Counted from the first letter of the stretch, positions 43,889 to 56,324 are shown. The stretch: 64,000 bases of DNA from Isoetes taiwanensis (GCA_021234155.1 JAJEKV010000028.1:10806134-10870133); one strand, 5' to 3'. Notes: generated by a model from the letters alone, not told the origin. A program made the numbers and translations.

Positions 43889-45436
43889 AACTTTGAATAT
43901 TGGTTCATGGTGAAGAAACCAAGCATTCGTTTATAGCATCACTATGGTAGAGTATGTGGTTATTTAACACGTATAGATGTGAAGAAACGAGCCAACAACC
44001 GATATAATGAGGCAAAAGCATAAGCAAAAGGTAACCAGTAGTAGAAGAAGACCACAATCATCAAAGGTAATTTCATTTGATTTTCTAATTTCATGAGCAG
44101 TAGATACAGCATTTTGAAGATCAAACAGACGCTATTAATTAGTTAAGCTGGCTTGCTATGTGGATACCTTAGGAATGAAGAACGATCCACCTTCAGGTAA
44201 GGCAAATTTGCTAAAAACAAAAATTTGATCTACCAAATTGCACAAAAAGTATAGAAATATACAATGGAAGGGATCATCTTATTTTTAAAAAAGGGAAGGT
44301 TTTGGTATGTGTGCCCGAACGCTGCATATGCAGATGCATGTAACATTCCACTCTCCACCTGCAGGGCTGTTTTGGTCGTCTGCATCTATATTTCAAATCA
44401 TCATGCATTGCGAGCTCTATTAACGAATCCAGCGATGGAGCTCTGTTCACCGGCCGATGGAGATGAAGGGAACGGACTGGGAGGAAGCTCACCCTTCTGT
44501 ACTATTTTCACATGGAATTTATCTGGCAGAGCATCGATTTTACTCACATATGAGACAAGCGCAAGTCCTCTAAGTTTTTAGCAGCCAACACAGGTTGATG
44601 AATCTCAAGTTCTCAGGTTTGTCACAGAGCAGTGCTTCTCTTTCATTTCGAGGTTGACAACATATTGCCCAAATCATGGAGTGTCACAGACAAGATTAGG
44701 AAGATAATCCAGCTTCTTCCATGTCCGTCTTTTCAGATATCGCTAGAAAAATAGTCCAGCTTCTTCTATGTCTGTCTTTTCAGATTGCATGATATTGCTA
44801 TCTCGGCATATACAAATACAAGATATCATGCTCAAGTAGAGAAAGGCCCACAAGCAAGGAATATTTAAGATGAACAAGCTTCTGCATATTCTGCGTAAGA
44901 TGAAGTTTGCAACAAGAAAAAGTAAAACTTTAGCATTTGGGATATCATCATCAAACTAATTTGGCAAGAATCACATGTTGAGCACTATGCAAACGTACTT
45001 AACTTGGTCTCTGATTTCACCATCATTGGAATGCACCGACTATCCATTGGGATGCTCTATATTCCATCTACACACAATAGATTCTTCTCATTCCATATAC
45101 CCAAGACAATCATGTCGAGCACCCTGCAAAGTCTAACCCTAAACCTCACATGTCCACGAGTATGCTATTTGAGTTGACGCTTTTGTCTAATTTTCTTTAT
45201 AACATCTAATTGCCTTCTCTCTATTGCTTGATTCATTACCCATCTATCTATGAGAGCATTCCAATATCTGATGTCATATGGATTTGGTTGCAGCTTTATT
45301 CAAAGAAGTACATGTTGGCTAAATATTTGGTGGGTCTACACCTATTGATTGCACCGTAGATGGATTCTCAAGCTATCTGCTCCTTTTTAGGAAAGCTCTT
45401 GGGACGCTAAAAATGATGAACTGAAATATTGAAAAT
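43889..45436. other. Intergenic stretch, nothing recognised
   Basis: No domain or RNA gene was seen. A short direct repeat (CCAGCTTCTTC..GTCTGTCTTTTCAGAT) occurs at about 44710 and 44757. The 105-codon frame at 44264-44581 lacks motifs and overlaps another on the opposite strand. Confidence 0.4.
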
Positions 45437-46130
45437 ACCTGTGACGTTCCAGCACAGTATACGGTCCCAAGACGTATATTGTACTGCCTCGTCACGCGTA
45501 CACGCCACCCCGACTGACGTGTACGCCAACGTGTAGCCAGGCGGGTAGCCCCTAGGGGGCAACTTGCAAGGTATGTGCATTTATTAATGTGCACACTTAC
45601 CAATGTGCACATTTATCAAGGTGCACACCTTTCCATGTGGGTACCTTTATGCCACCTAGCCATTAAAGGCAAGTGGGCCATTCCCAATTATCCCATATGC
45701 CTAAAGGGATAATTGGAAACCCTAGCCCTAACCCCTTGTCTATTTAGGCAGGAAGAAACACTAACTTGCCATTTTCGTCCATAGGATTTTAGAGCTCAGT
45801 TTTGCCTGCCCCAAGAGTTAAAACCGCCTCCCAGACTCTGTCTGAGCGAATTGCACCATTAGTTTTCCTTGATTCAAGCAGTTCAGCAGGATGGTCGAAC
45901 TCAGAGCAGGAGGAGCGAGCCAAGGATCAGGTATTTAGTCAATTTAATAATCATTGAATCAGTAGGTTTAGCCCATTAAATTGCCCATAGCAACCACTTA
46001 GATCCCTAGATACCAGACTCTAACTAAAGAACCTAACTCTATGATATAGATTAGATCTAGTTCTTTAGTTCTCTGTGATGTATATGGATGATGTATCTCT
46101 GTGAACTCCTTGTATTGGGAAGGGGGGTAG
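45437..46130 (+). mobile_element. Possible LTR or LTR-like regulatory region
   Basis: It begins near TGTGACGTTCCAGCACAG and contains a 16-bp ladder repeat (45571-45640), a GCCCCTAGGGGGC hairpin (about 45548-45560), and a TATA-like stretch TCTATTTAGGCAG (about 45740) with promoter-like spacing. No second copy is in the window and no primer-binding site was found, so this is only a suggestion of a solo LTR. Confidence 0.3.
45571..45645 (+). repeat. 16-bp ladder of GTGCAC motifs
   Basis: ATGTGC-type words start at about 45573, 45587, 45603, 45619 and 45635, giving a period near 16. The last unit has changed to ATGTGGGTACC. Confidence 0.75.
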
Positions 46131-46924
46131 AGGCCCTAAAGCTTGGTAGTAGATGCTCCTAGATTAGCCTCTCTAGCACACTGTAGATTCGGCCTGTGCA
46201 CAGGAGCCACACCTGGTTGTGGGTGAAGGGGCCAGACTGGCTTATAAAGAGGTTCGTGTCCTGACTCTTGAACGATCCCTCTGGTCTGTAAAGTCTGCCG
46301 GGGATCATTGTGGACTAGGCCTAATGGCTCGCCACTGCGTGTGGGCAAGGCATGGGCTCGACACTCGTGGAGTGATGCGTCACTCTCCAGTGGGTTCAAG
46401 TCGAACAAGGGCAGTGGCCCTCTAGTCACCTTGAGTCAGCATGTAGATCTCTGGAGGGAGAGATCCCTACCTGCCCCATCAGAACTGGGGAGATGCAACC
46501 CAGGAATAGCCCCTTTGGCTATGCATCCGGCGGGCTACAGTCAGGTCCCAACACTTTTCAGCCTACTCTGCAAAGTGTGCACAGGAGGGGCGGATGGAGT
46601 GGACAACCCTAAGCCATGTTCTTATGCCAGCCAAATCCATTGCCATGAATTCTGTCTGCAATGAACTCTGGAGACCCAAGCCGTCAGTCATCCCTTTGAG
46701 TCTGAGCCTTGGGTAGGATTTCCCATATGTATTGTGCTGATCTTTGTCTATGCAGATGTTGATGTACCACCCTTCGAGGTGGATATGTGATGCTATTGTA
46801 TACTGACATGTATGTTTATTTAAGCAAAAGTTCTTACTTTGCATGTGGGTTCAGCTAAGGTAAGAGTTTCATGTACAATGCCATAGGAAGTTTATCCCGT
46901 AGTGGGGAATAAAGTTTAGCAAGG
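46131..46924. other. GC-richer stretch of unknown nature
   Basis: Overlapping frames on both strands at 46136-46664, with no recognisable domain. Its composition resembles the LTR-like region before it, and it could be internal retroelement sequence. I cannot assign it. Confidence 0.35.
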
Positions 46925-48726
46925 AGGCAGTGGCAATGTTTGTGGTACACAAACAGAGAGACTTTGAGAACCTTGAATCTGCAAAACTGCTCTTAGACAC
47001 ATTCTCTTTGGCTTCCGGTGTGTTGGTGGGTTGGCAAAAGTGCACGGCCTTATGGACGTTGAACACTCTGATTCCGGCATGTCTTCATGATTATCCATGG
47101 AAGCTTCTTACTCATGGACAGGCCACAAAGCTACTTGGAATTCCTATTGGCATTCATGTTGGTGAAGGAGCAACATGGACAGAAATTATTAAGGGTTTGG
47201 AGAAGCACCTATTCTGGTGGTCAACTGCAAAGTTGTCCCTCACATGTCGCATTATAGTTGCGAAATCAGTACTCAACAGTACCCATATGTATATGGCTTC
47301 CTTGTTGCTAGCCCCACAGGTTAAGATATAGGAGCTCATTACAATCGTCCGAAATTTCATATGGGCTAGCACGGAGGAGGGTGCGGTGGTTAAGGTTGTC
47401 TGGTCTAAATGAGTGGGCATGTGGCTTGGGTATGATGGATTTCTTATTGCAGAAAAATTCATTTGGAGGCTCCTGAATGGTGAAGATGACTCTTCTGGCC
47501 TTCGCCTTCTCAAACAATCTCTCAATCATTGTACTCTAGGTAAGAAGGCAGTGAAACGAGTTCTTCCCTGGGCTCTATTTCACCCTCTTGAGCCTTTTCC
47601 AAATGCATCTCTTTTTCTTCGAGGATTATTGATAGCATAGCATGTGGTCAGACATCTATTTTGGCCATGTCCATCCACCCATGCTCTCCTAGATATTCCG
47701 TGGTGGTGGGCACCATTGCCGTCAAACCCCTTACCACACCCCCCACTCGCTGCATCTGTTCATCCCCTTATGCAAAGATGGTGGGTTGTAGCAGGTGTCG
47801 TCTCAATTTAAGCATGGTATGAAGGTGGTCGCCTCTTGCCATGGTCGGCATTTCAAGAAAAAATCTTACTCTCACGTTGGGATGTAAATGTATGGGAGAA
47901 AGTGGCAGAGAACTTGCCTCTCATAATAGAAGTCGACGTCGGGAAAGGGGTGCCATGGAGTTGTCATGAGGATATTCACAAAGGCAAGTACTTTGTCCGC
48001 GCTATATACCGTCTGCTCTTAGCTCCACGCCCCATCCCATTGCCAAATGGATGGCAATTACAGATCCCAAAACCATGCAGGCTCGCACATGGCGCTGGCT
48101 TTGGGATAAGTTGCTCCACCTTAGAGTTTCTGTAATTTGGTGGAAAGTCTTATATAGGTGTTTGCGTGTAAACACCTTGCCGCATCACTATGATCCTCAC
48201 AACTCGACAGTATGTCCACTTTATCTTTCAGATGTTGAAACACTTGAGCATTGCCTCTTTTCCTGTCCAGAAGTTCAACCAGCATGGTCTTGGCTTCAAG
48301 CATTATTTAACAATACACTAGATTGCCAATTTATTCTCCTAGCGTCCTACCAAGGTGCATGGGTCCCAGATAAACGGAAGGCATTTCATCTCAGGTATGG
48401 ATAGTTGTTGTGTTCAATCTGGGAGCGTCGTATGCTACACATTTTTCAAGGCATTTATTCACCCGTTCATAGAGTCATTGTTGTAGCCCATGCTAAGATA
48501 CTGATGGCTTATGACCCTTCCTCCCTCAGGGAAGAAGTGAGAGACCATATTTGGATTCAGTATCTCCAAACTAATTCTTATCATTAGTCTCCTATGCTGG
48601 AGTGGGTATATAATGCTTCAGGCTCGTGCTTCGAGAGCGTTGTCTTGTGCTTGCATAGGTAGATGATATTTGTACATCTTGTAATGTTTACCTGTGATCA
48701 ATAAACTTGCTTTTCATTCCTTTAAA
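46925..48726 (+). mobile_element. 5'-truncated LINE (ORF2 C-terminal half), decayed
   Basis: The frame starts just after where a YADD box would be (MAMFVVHKQRDFENLESAKL), then FSLASGVLVGWQKC and RIIVAKSVLNSTHMYMASLL, then GLRLLKQSLNH. After frameshifts come WRWLWDKLLHLRVSVIWWKV and the zinc-binding SDVETLEHCLFSCPE, ending near HIWIQYLQTNSYH. About five stops or shifts break it. The 3' UTR ends in an A-rich to AC-repeat tail at about 48722-48768. The same order of motifs occurs in the - strand LINE at 17470-20310. Confidence 0.85.
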
Positions 48727-48768
48727 AACACACACACGCATGCATGCATGCACGCATGCACGCACAAA
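48727..48768 (+). repeat. (AC)n and (GCAT)n simple repeat at LINE 3' end
   Basis: ACACACACAC passes into GCATGCATGCATGCACGCATG. It directly follows the A-rich LINE tail, a common place for simple repeats to grow. Confidence 0.85.
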
Positions 48769-49311
48769 GTGACTTGTTGAGTTGAATCTACAACAGTTGA
48801 TTTGTTTTAAGTCTGCCAAAGAAGTTTATGTAAAGCAATTTCAAAAAATGAGTGCAAGATTAAATGGATGTTTTCTTTCCATGACCCCCCAACTTGAGTA
48901 GCTAATTTGTTTTGCTAGAACTTAGCTTTAAATTGATATGTATAATAAAGAAACTATAGTTTGCTGCAGAAGTTAAGCTTTTATTGTATTGTGTAAGATT
49001 GCATGCTTCTACTCTATTTTGAAAAAGATATCCTTTATGTCTCATGCTATACATGGAGAGAGATTTTTTGTACCTATACCATTAAGAGATACAAGAAATT
49101 TATCGCGGCGGCCAAGGCTGTCGCGAACATTTCTTTTTATCGACTTGGTGTCAGTTCAAGCCGAATTAATTTCCAATTAAACATTTCGTTGGACAGTCAT
49201 ATGAACCCTGAGAACATGCAGGATTTGAACCCACAGCATTGCCTTGTGTTCCAGTGTCCACATGATACATGGAAATTGTTTTGACGATCACGAGATTCCC
49301 ACTCTTAATCA

Positions 49312-49785
49312 TCCGGTGGTAGTCAGTGGATTTTGAGCCTGGATGGGGGTTGTCCACATCCAATGGCCTGACCACTAGACGACCAGCGCAATATATGTTT
49401 ATTTTGATCTTTTTGCTGTACACATACAATTTTATTTTTTTGTTACCCGATGCTAAACAGTGGGTTTTAGTCCTGGCTGGGGGCTACCCATATTCAATGG
49501 ATTTACCACTAGACCATCACCGCGATATTTTTTATCGTCCACTGAGGCCAATAATGGATAATGGATTTTATCTCTTTTTTTCTTTTCACCATCCAATGGT
49601 AGTCAATGGGTTTTGAGCCTTGGTGGGGGTTAGCCCTAACCAATGGCCTAACCACTAGGCTTCCATCGCGAAGGGTTTTATTCGTATTTTTTAAACCACC
49701 CAATGTTAGTCAGTGGGTTTTGGTCCTGGCTGGGGGCTACCCATAACCAATGGATTAACCACTAGACCATCACCGCGATGGATAG
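49312..49785 (-). mobile_element. Cluster of four SINE-like tRNA-derived units
   Basis: Four units of about 80 bp lie at about 49312-49388, 49446-49528, 49589-49671 and 49696-49780. On the - strand each reads an A-box-like TGGTCTAGTGGTTA, about 30 bp, then a B-box-like GG(A/C)(C/T)CAAAACCC. This resembles a tRNA head with its Pol III promoter, repeated rather than followed by a body. Units 2 and 4 are closest to each other. A similar head is at 37216-37365. Confidence 0.65.
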
Positions 49786-50239
49786 ATTAAGTCGTTATAG
49801 TTTCATAAAGTGCGAACGAGGGGAATCTCATTATAATCGAACATCAAATCATGTATCATTTGGACAGAAAATGGTACCTGTAAAAAGCTGAGAGAATGTA
49901 TATTGTTTGAGCTCCAATTCTTATCATTAGTATCTTTCACGTAAATCTTGTAAATAGTTATTGACGAAAATATGCTTGTGATACCTGTAACTGATGGCGC
50001 CGATGTACCTTATGTGAAGTCAAATTGTTTACCACGCTTTGGCTCAACCTGTTAGAAAAAGGACTGAAGAAGATGTATCTCATGAGCATAACAATTTACT
50101 ACTCACAATACCTTCAATGCACTTCATAATGTTTTCATATAAGAGTAGGATGAGCGACGTATGTTATTTGAAGCCCAACTATTTATGTTTTTTTTGTTTG
50201 GTCTGTATGTACACAAATACATAAAGAAAAAAGATCAAG
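49786..50239. other. Intergenic stretch, nothing recognised
   Basis: AT-rich, with no domain and no RNA gene seen. Confidence 0.4.
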
Positions 50240-51326
50240 CGAAAGACGCTTTATCAACATAGCAATTCTTTGTATACAACATTTTTTGTGCATTTCATAG
50301 TATTATCTGGTGATAGCAGGATGAGCGCATCTGATCGCATACGAGTGAGTGCAGTGTATAGCTGGCCATGTGCGAATACATCAGTACGTAGGTCGATAAC
50401 AACACGGTCTAACGGTAGTCCTTGACAATTATTGAACGTTGTTGAATAAGATAGGTGAAGTGGTAACTGTCGCCTGTGAATGGTCCAAGGCCTATTTTCT
50501 GGTTGATAAAAGAAGTCACGTGTATAGGTCCTCTTCAGTTACGCCATCTAAAATTTTTACCATCACAAACTTCGTGTGCATTGATACGACCACGACTCTC
50601 GCATTTTTCACTAAACCCTTTTCCATGTCTAGTCATTTCATAATGTGGCATATAGCTCCCACCTTAAGTCTCAGTTCATGATTCGGTATTCCAGAATGTG
50701 TGAAGTTATTCAAAAAGTCAGATGTTGCATAAGGATGATCGTATAATTTGATCTTGTTCTGTAATGTGATCATGACTATAATATGGCTTATCATGGTTAG
50801 GTACTCTCTTGAGTACATAATTATTGATATTATCAACACTTTTGTTAACTGGTGCCAGAAAGTTGTGTTTTTTGCACTTTGCCGAGTCATGGAGGATGTT
50901 AGATGGATAAAGAAAATCGACACTATTTTCCACGCTCGTGGTTGTGTTGAAGATGTCTAATGAGACAGTAGATTCTTTCCCATTCTCTCCTACGCGGTCA
51001 ACAAACTCCATTAATTCGGGATGTTTTGCATTACAGACTGGTTGTTCTAATCTGAACACTTGAAAGCTTTGCCACCGCGGCGAGGATTTTATGGATGCAT
51101 TGTATGCTGCAGTCCTTCCGCCTCCCTTGACAACATGGGCAATTTGTCTAAAATCTCCAGAGGCAATAAAGTGTTTACCTCCAAATGGAAGACTATTTCT
51201 ACACAACCTTTGTAACACATGATGGGAGCTCTCTATAACAGCCTTGTTAGCCGTTGGGAATTCATCCCAGATAATAGCCTTAGCTGCGATGAGCAAATCT
51301 GCTTCCCCAGAGTCATGTTCTATCAT
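50240..51326 (-). pseudogene. PIF1-type helicase C-terminal half, Helitron-like, decayed
   Basis: A 202-aa open frame (51326-50718) has IIWDEFPTANKAVIESS (Walker B-like DE), SLPFGGKHFIASGDFRQIAH (motif III) and FQVFRLEQPV, then NYVLKR. After a frameshift come GIPNHELRLKVGAICHIMK (50760-50633) and finally NCQGLPLDRVVIDLRTDVFA plus HGQLYTALTRMRS near 50440-50320 (motif VI region). These are in the normal order for plant Helitron helicases. The P-loop part upstream is missing. It is a different lineage from the copy at 8044-10130. Confidence 0.8.
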
Positions 51327-51913
51327 TGAGTGGAGTCCTGCATTATTTTCGAAAGATCTAAATTCAAGCTAATTTCATCTAGCTCGAGGATCTAGTGACA
51401 ACCCAAGCAACATCAACAATATGAATGTTATTTTCGTCTTATTCATATGTTGTTGATCAACAATATGAATGTAAGTGCCTGCAGACCACTTGTTGCTGCA
51501 AGTACTACATCTTTGGTCTCTTCAACTACCTCTCACTATTGATACTTTGATTTTCCTTGCTTTTGGATATACCTATACTACTATCCAAGCATTTAAAGGT
51601 CTTTGCAAAAAAGATGCAGAAAGAGTAGTGCAAGTGTTTCGAGGGTAGATTATATTGGATTTATTAATGATGAACTTATATGACCATAAGAAATGTACAT
51701 CTCCTTAATGCTGTTGGTGAACGAAACATAGAGTATGAAAACACCATGTGGAACTGGCTCAGACCTTATGGTTCTCAAATGCTCTTGTGGTGATAAGTGC
51801 CAAGGACCAAAAATTCCGTGGTTTGACCATATACTATGGTATATAGTGAATAATCTGAGTAAATGCTTTACAGAGCTTAGCTCTTTGAAAGACCAAATTG
51901 CTGCCTTCTTACA
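51327..51913. other. Stretch beside the helicase remnant
   Basis: A 77-codon + strand frame (51735-51968) contains CSCGDKCQGPKIPW but I do not recognise a family. A TATGTTGTTGATCAACAATATG-like inverted repeat lies at about 51415-51470. Nothing else seen. Confidence 0.35.
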
Positions 51914-52420
51914 ATGGTTGATGAAAGATACAATCCAACAACCAGTCAAGGCATTTATAATCATTTGAATATAAGGGAAATGATGCTAGATGGTGCTACT
52001 GAATATGCGAATGGCAGCCCTCCAAGAATTCTTCAAAAGTATGATAATGCAGAAGCAGCTGTCATGATAGAAAATATAATCATGCCACAATCTTTTTCTG
52101 TTAAAAGTGGCAGAAATATCAGAATTTGGGCTACCAATAAGCGTCCTTTCAATCTGAATGAAACATATAATGATAATGATGCTAATAATTCACGAGGAGG
52201 TCGGGAGTTTCGAGGTAGGCATAAGGCCAATTTTGCTGCACCTATGTACTATAATCGGGGCTGGTCGAATGTTAGAGCTTCACAAACTCCATCACCCACC
52301 ATTGGGCATGGAAGCTTTGGAATCCTCAAGCAAGTGAATTTAGCTCACGGAATCTTTAATAATAGTCCATCCATGATAACAAAGAGATCCAAGTTTTCTA
52401 GAAATCCTAGGACACTTTAA
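51914..52420 (+). CDS. Unrecognised 168-aa open frame
   Basis: One of the longer open frames outside transposons. It runs MVDERYNPTTSQGIYNHLNI, then an Asn-rich part (NDNDANNSRGGREFRGRH) and a Ser/Pro-rich tail, with a Gly/Arg patch that could bind nucleic acid. I do not recognise it. Its frame partly overlaps the previous 77-codon frame. It could be a host exon or an element gene. Confidence 0.35.
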   Translation: MVDERYNPTTSQGIYNHLNIREMMLDGATEYANGSPPRILQKYDNAEAAVMIENIIMPQSFSVKSGRNIRIWATNKRPFNLNETYNDNDANNSRGGREFRGRHKANFAAPMYYNRGWSNVRASQTPSPTIGHGSFGILKQVNLAHGIFNNSPSMITKRSKFSRNPRTL

Positions 52421-54689
52421 AATATGATTTCTATGTGTTTTATTTCAAGTATTTGGAATTTAAGGTGAATTTGGTTTTAATTTCCAGTTATAGAAGAATA
52501 TATTGATGGAAATAATATTTATCCCTGAAAATAAATCCCTTGTTTTAAACATGGAAAATATGTTATACATGAAAGAGAGAAGATGGAGTGCTATATCCAT
52601 CTGCTATACCGCAATAGTGCTTTTGAACATATTGAACTAAAAAAGTTTTTTCTTCTTGTATTCATCATTGGTTTGAACAACTTGATTGATGGAAAGTCTT
52701 GGGAAAAGTTGTATTTGGTTGAAGTACAAGAATAATTTAAGCAAATTATGGCATAAACCCTTCAATATCTTTTTGCAACTTCTCCTATGAAACATATAAA
52801 GGATGCATAAGTCACTCTTTCAAAAAGGTTCTTGCAATTCAAAAAGGCTTTGATGGAATTGGATCACATGTTATTACCATAGATTCTTCTTCATTAGGGA
52901 TGAGGTATTAAGAAATGAAACCATTAAAGGCCTCAATCATATACCCTTGTCTAGTTTTAATGTTCAAGAGTTGATCTTAGAACTTATGGTGGCATGGAAC
53001 AAACTTATGAAGTATGTTGAAAAACACACAACTATAGATACTTCATCATATTTTGACAAAGCAAAGAAATTTATTATACGCTTTGTTAAAAAATCAATCA
53101 TTCCACAAGAAGACAAAATGTGGAGGGTTCTACTCAAATAAAAATGCCCAAGATGAAATCATATGGCTTACTTCATCTACATGTAGCGGGAATTGATAAA
53201 GCCCTACAACGCCATCCTTCATGTGCAAATATTTGCTAATACACATGGCTCTAGAACATCTTTTTAGTTCCAATTTTGTAACTTATATAAAAATAACGAC
53301 AGGGAATGGATAGCACTAGATGATTGCCAAAAGTATATCATGGACGAACTTCATAATATACTTCCATATTTTCATGTCAATCAAAAAACAATTACTATAT
53401 CTCATGGGCATATATGAGGCGCATAAGGATGCAATGAGATGGATCACTAATGCATCAAATTGCATCTTCTGATTTAGCATCTATGATTTCCAATGGGCTC
53501 AAACTAGTCACGGAAATGTTTCAAGAGAAATGTTATTTATTAGACAAAGAGATTGAACTTCCACGGGAGTGAAAAGCCAAATCTTTGATGTTTTGACTTC
53601 TCCTCACATGTGGCCATCAACCTCCCAAAGGAGATCTCAGACATTTTTGTTGGAAATATTACTAGATGTTATGAAATGATACCATTAGAGGGTGATAACG
53701 GGCTACCCCATGCCATCCAAGAGATTATTATAAAAACATATGCTTTTGCAAAAAGCAAAGGACATATTGTGATTTAGCCCTAATCCCTACTGAAACAAGG
53801 TTGCCTTTGCCATTAGGTGAACCACCGGGGCAAAAATGTAAGGTGATGATGACCTCATGCAAAGATTATAGAATATCCTTAATATATATGTTTTATTTAT
53901 GAATGTCGATGGGGATAATAATAATCATTTGTGGACATGGCATGCTCATAAAACATGAACCCCCATGGTAAGCTTAACCACATATTTATCGGTGGATTTA
54001 GTAGTAATCCTATGGGAGAAAGATTGCCTTGAACTTAGATGAACCATCCCGAGTAAAAAATGCAAGGCAATGGCATACCTAATATGGGTGAAAGCATACG
54101 CTCATGTAATCCAAGGTTTTTCAAAACATGAAGTAATAATGGGAGACTTTCTATACACAAAACCGCTGGCCTACTTTTAAAAGCCTTTAGTAATAATAAT
54201 AATTCTAGAATGGGACTCTAAGAAGAAACCAACAAACCTACTCGAGATAGGCTTCTCATTCATCTCAAAGCAGATTTTCTACATTGGGATGGGGTAGCCG
54301 CAATCACGTACTACCCAATAAAAATAAAGGAAAATCCAATATATCATTTGGACCCCAAAACAAATACAATGCTAATAGATGAGTGGTTGATGTACCGCCG
54401 AAAGCTTATCACCGGGATTAAAACCCTCACTTTCGGTTTTCGAGGAAAAACCCTAGCGATAAGCCTTCAAGGGGCTTAGACAAACGTAGTATAGAATTGT
54501 TCCCAAAACCCCGCGATGGAGAAGTCGTTAAACTGGCTGCCGCCAACCCTGCACTGCACATCACCAACACAACAAACGAAACATACCGTGAGAATAGCAT
54601 CACCCGGGTTGGAAAGAACATCACCCAAATGGGTGGAAAACATGATAAAACGTAACTTGTACAAAATATAATAAACAAAGAAGGGGGAG

Positions 54690-54880
54690 GATGTAGTCAA
54701 AGAGAATAAGGTAATCGGCCGAGAAAGAGGAAGCTACCGGCGAGACATGGATGCGTAAACGCTACCAAATAGCTTAACTCCCAACCCAAAATCCGCATGC
54801 GCCACCCGCATGCATGCATGATGCATGCTCGCCCCATTCTAAATGGCTATCCGATGTTCCTGACGATGCGATTCTAGAAT
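54690..54880 (+). repeat. Direct repeat, first copy (GAGAATAAGGTA unit)
   Basis: A unit starting GAGAATAAGGTA, with GACATGGATGCGTAAACG and a GCATGCATGCATG-type patch, recurs at about 55062-55240. A related piece (ATTCTAGAATGGGAC) also lies near 54203. Confidence 0.75.
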
Positions 54881-55061
54881 GGGACCGCAAGAAAACCAAC
54901 AAAAACCGGCCTCGACTACCGTAGAACTTCCTTACAAACTAGGGTCGGTGATTTGTCACAGTGATTTGAGGCCAAAGGCCTAGGAAGGATAGTAAGAAAA
55001 GATACCAAATTGGCTAAAACCAGTGAAGAAGCCCTCCCCGCCTCGAAAAAAATTCAAAGAG

Positions 55062-55240
55062 AATAAGGTATCACAGAGAAGAGGAAGGCTGATGAGACAT
55101 GGATGCGTAAACGTCAAATAGCGTAACTCTAACCTAAAACGGCATAAGTACGCTTCGCATGCATGTGCACATGATAATATGCATGCTCGTCCTATTCTAG
55201 GAATGGCGATCCGGCTGTCCTTTGATCACGCGCTAATAAG
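55062..55240 (+). repeat. Direct repeat, second copy
   Basis: Same order as the unit at 54690, about 365 bp downstream, with several small indels. The family is not identified. Confidence 0.75.
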
Positions 55241-55259
55241 ATCGTATTAACGTCTGAAC

Positions 55260-56324
55260 AAAGACCCGTAGGGCCATGGGACAACTCTACAATTTCATAC
55301 ATCTACTTTAAGATAAGAGTATCTTTTCATCATCACCGTTCTCAAGGATTTCAATAAATTTTGCCACTTTGGCATATTGTAGAGTATTTTGAAAAAGAGT
55401 TGCCAAGTTCTTTGAGTACTTTTTCCTCAAGTGAATGGAACCGAGGGCAAATGTGAAATATTACATGTGATTCGCTTTCAATATCTTGTTTACATTCAGA
55501 CAGATCCTCCCAGGCGTTCTAATATCTCCCTACTTCAATCATAAGATGATGTGAACCTGCCGCAAGATTCAAGTTATTGTTTGTACCATTCCCAGTATGT
55601 TCTTACATGACTAAGATATAATCCAATGCCATGTTTTGTTTCCCCGGATTAAAACCGCCAAATAGTATCTCGACCTCTTCTTTGTATCACGTAACTCAAT
55701 GTACCGCCAAATGTTTTTTTGTTTAAATTTCACCTGTAATCACCATCAAGATGTAATCGGTTCAACCATCAGATACATCCTGCCAGCCTTTGTTTCTCCT
55801 CCCTCTCCCTCCCCCCAAAGACATGGAGGCTATTACATCCTTATGCCAGCTTGCTTTTCCTCTCCCTCCCATAAGGGATGGAGGCCTCGGATTGCCACCA
55901 CACATGCCAAAGATGTTCCCCTCTATTATTTTATTCAAAGTATCGAATGAGTTTGCCAAAGGCTGCTTGGATCTCCAATGGGTATGATCCACTTTCCATT
56001 AACAAAAAAATGCATCTAAGACCGATCTTTTCACTTTAAAACCATAGGTAATAATGTTTTTTGTATTTGCTCCAACGATTCCACTTCCCTTTTGACAAGG
56101 GATGGCCCCCCATAGTTCACAAGCATAGCAACGGCATGATTAATGTGTCAAATAAAGCGTTTCCATATTGGCCAAGACCCGCACATTTGCTTGCCTGCCC
56201 TAATTAAGCATCAAATGCATAGAATGCTTTCAATGTAATTTGAAATCCACTGCCAATTCCTTGGTCCGGCTTCTCCTGCCAAAGATAAACTTCATGTCCA
56301 AGGTATTTGTAAAATTAACTTTGT
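55260..56324. other. Intergenic stretch, nothing recognised
   Basis: Frames at 55699-55992 overlap on both strands and have no motif. Two ATGGAGGCC..ATT words (about 55823 and 55879) follow CCTCCCTC-type tracts, a small local repeat. No gene is supported. Confidence 0.4.

Larger units (their letters stand above)
52600..55260 (+). pseudogene. Damaged coding-like segment, family unknown
   Basis: Coding-looking pieces in shifting frames: 52947-53141 (SSYFDKAKKFIIRFVKKSII), about 53305-53395 (EWIALDDCQKYIMDELHNIL) and about 53615-53760 (VAINLPKEISDIFVGNITRC, then IIIKTYAFAKSKGH). I do not recognise the family. CAG and CTG are strikingly rare from about 52.6 kb, as in copy B of the big duplication, so some breaks could be sequencing errors rather than decay. 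Confidence 0.35.

Noticed and set aside
49312-49785. CRISPR-like array because of regularly spaced similar units
   Set aside because: Units are diverged tRNA-like heads of about 80 bp with irregular spacing in a plant genome.
50240-51326. Endogenous large DNA virus or Polinton helicase
   Set aside because: The motif order and wording (SLPFGGK, SGDFRQI, RTDVFAHGQLYTALTR) fit Helitron helicases; no capsid, polymerase or integrase is nearby.
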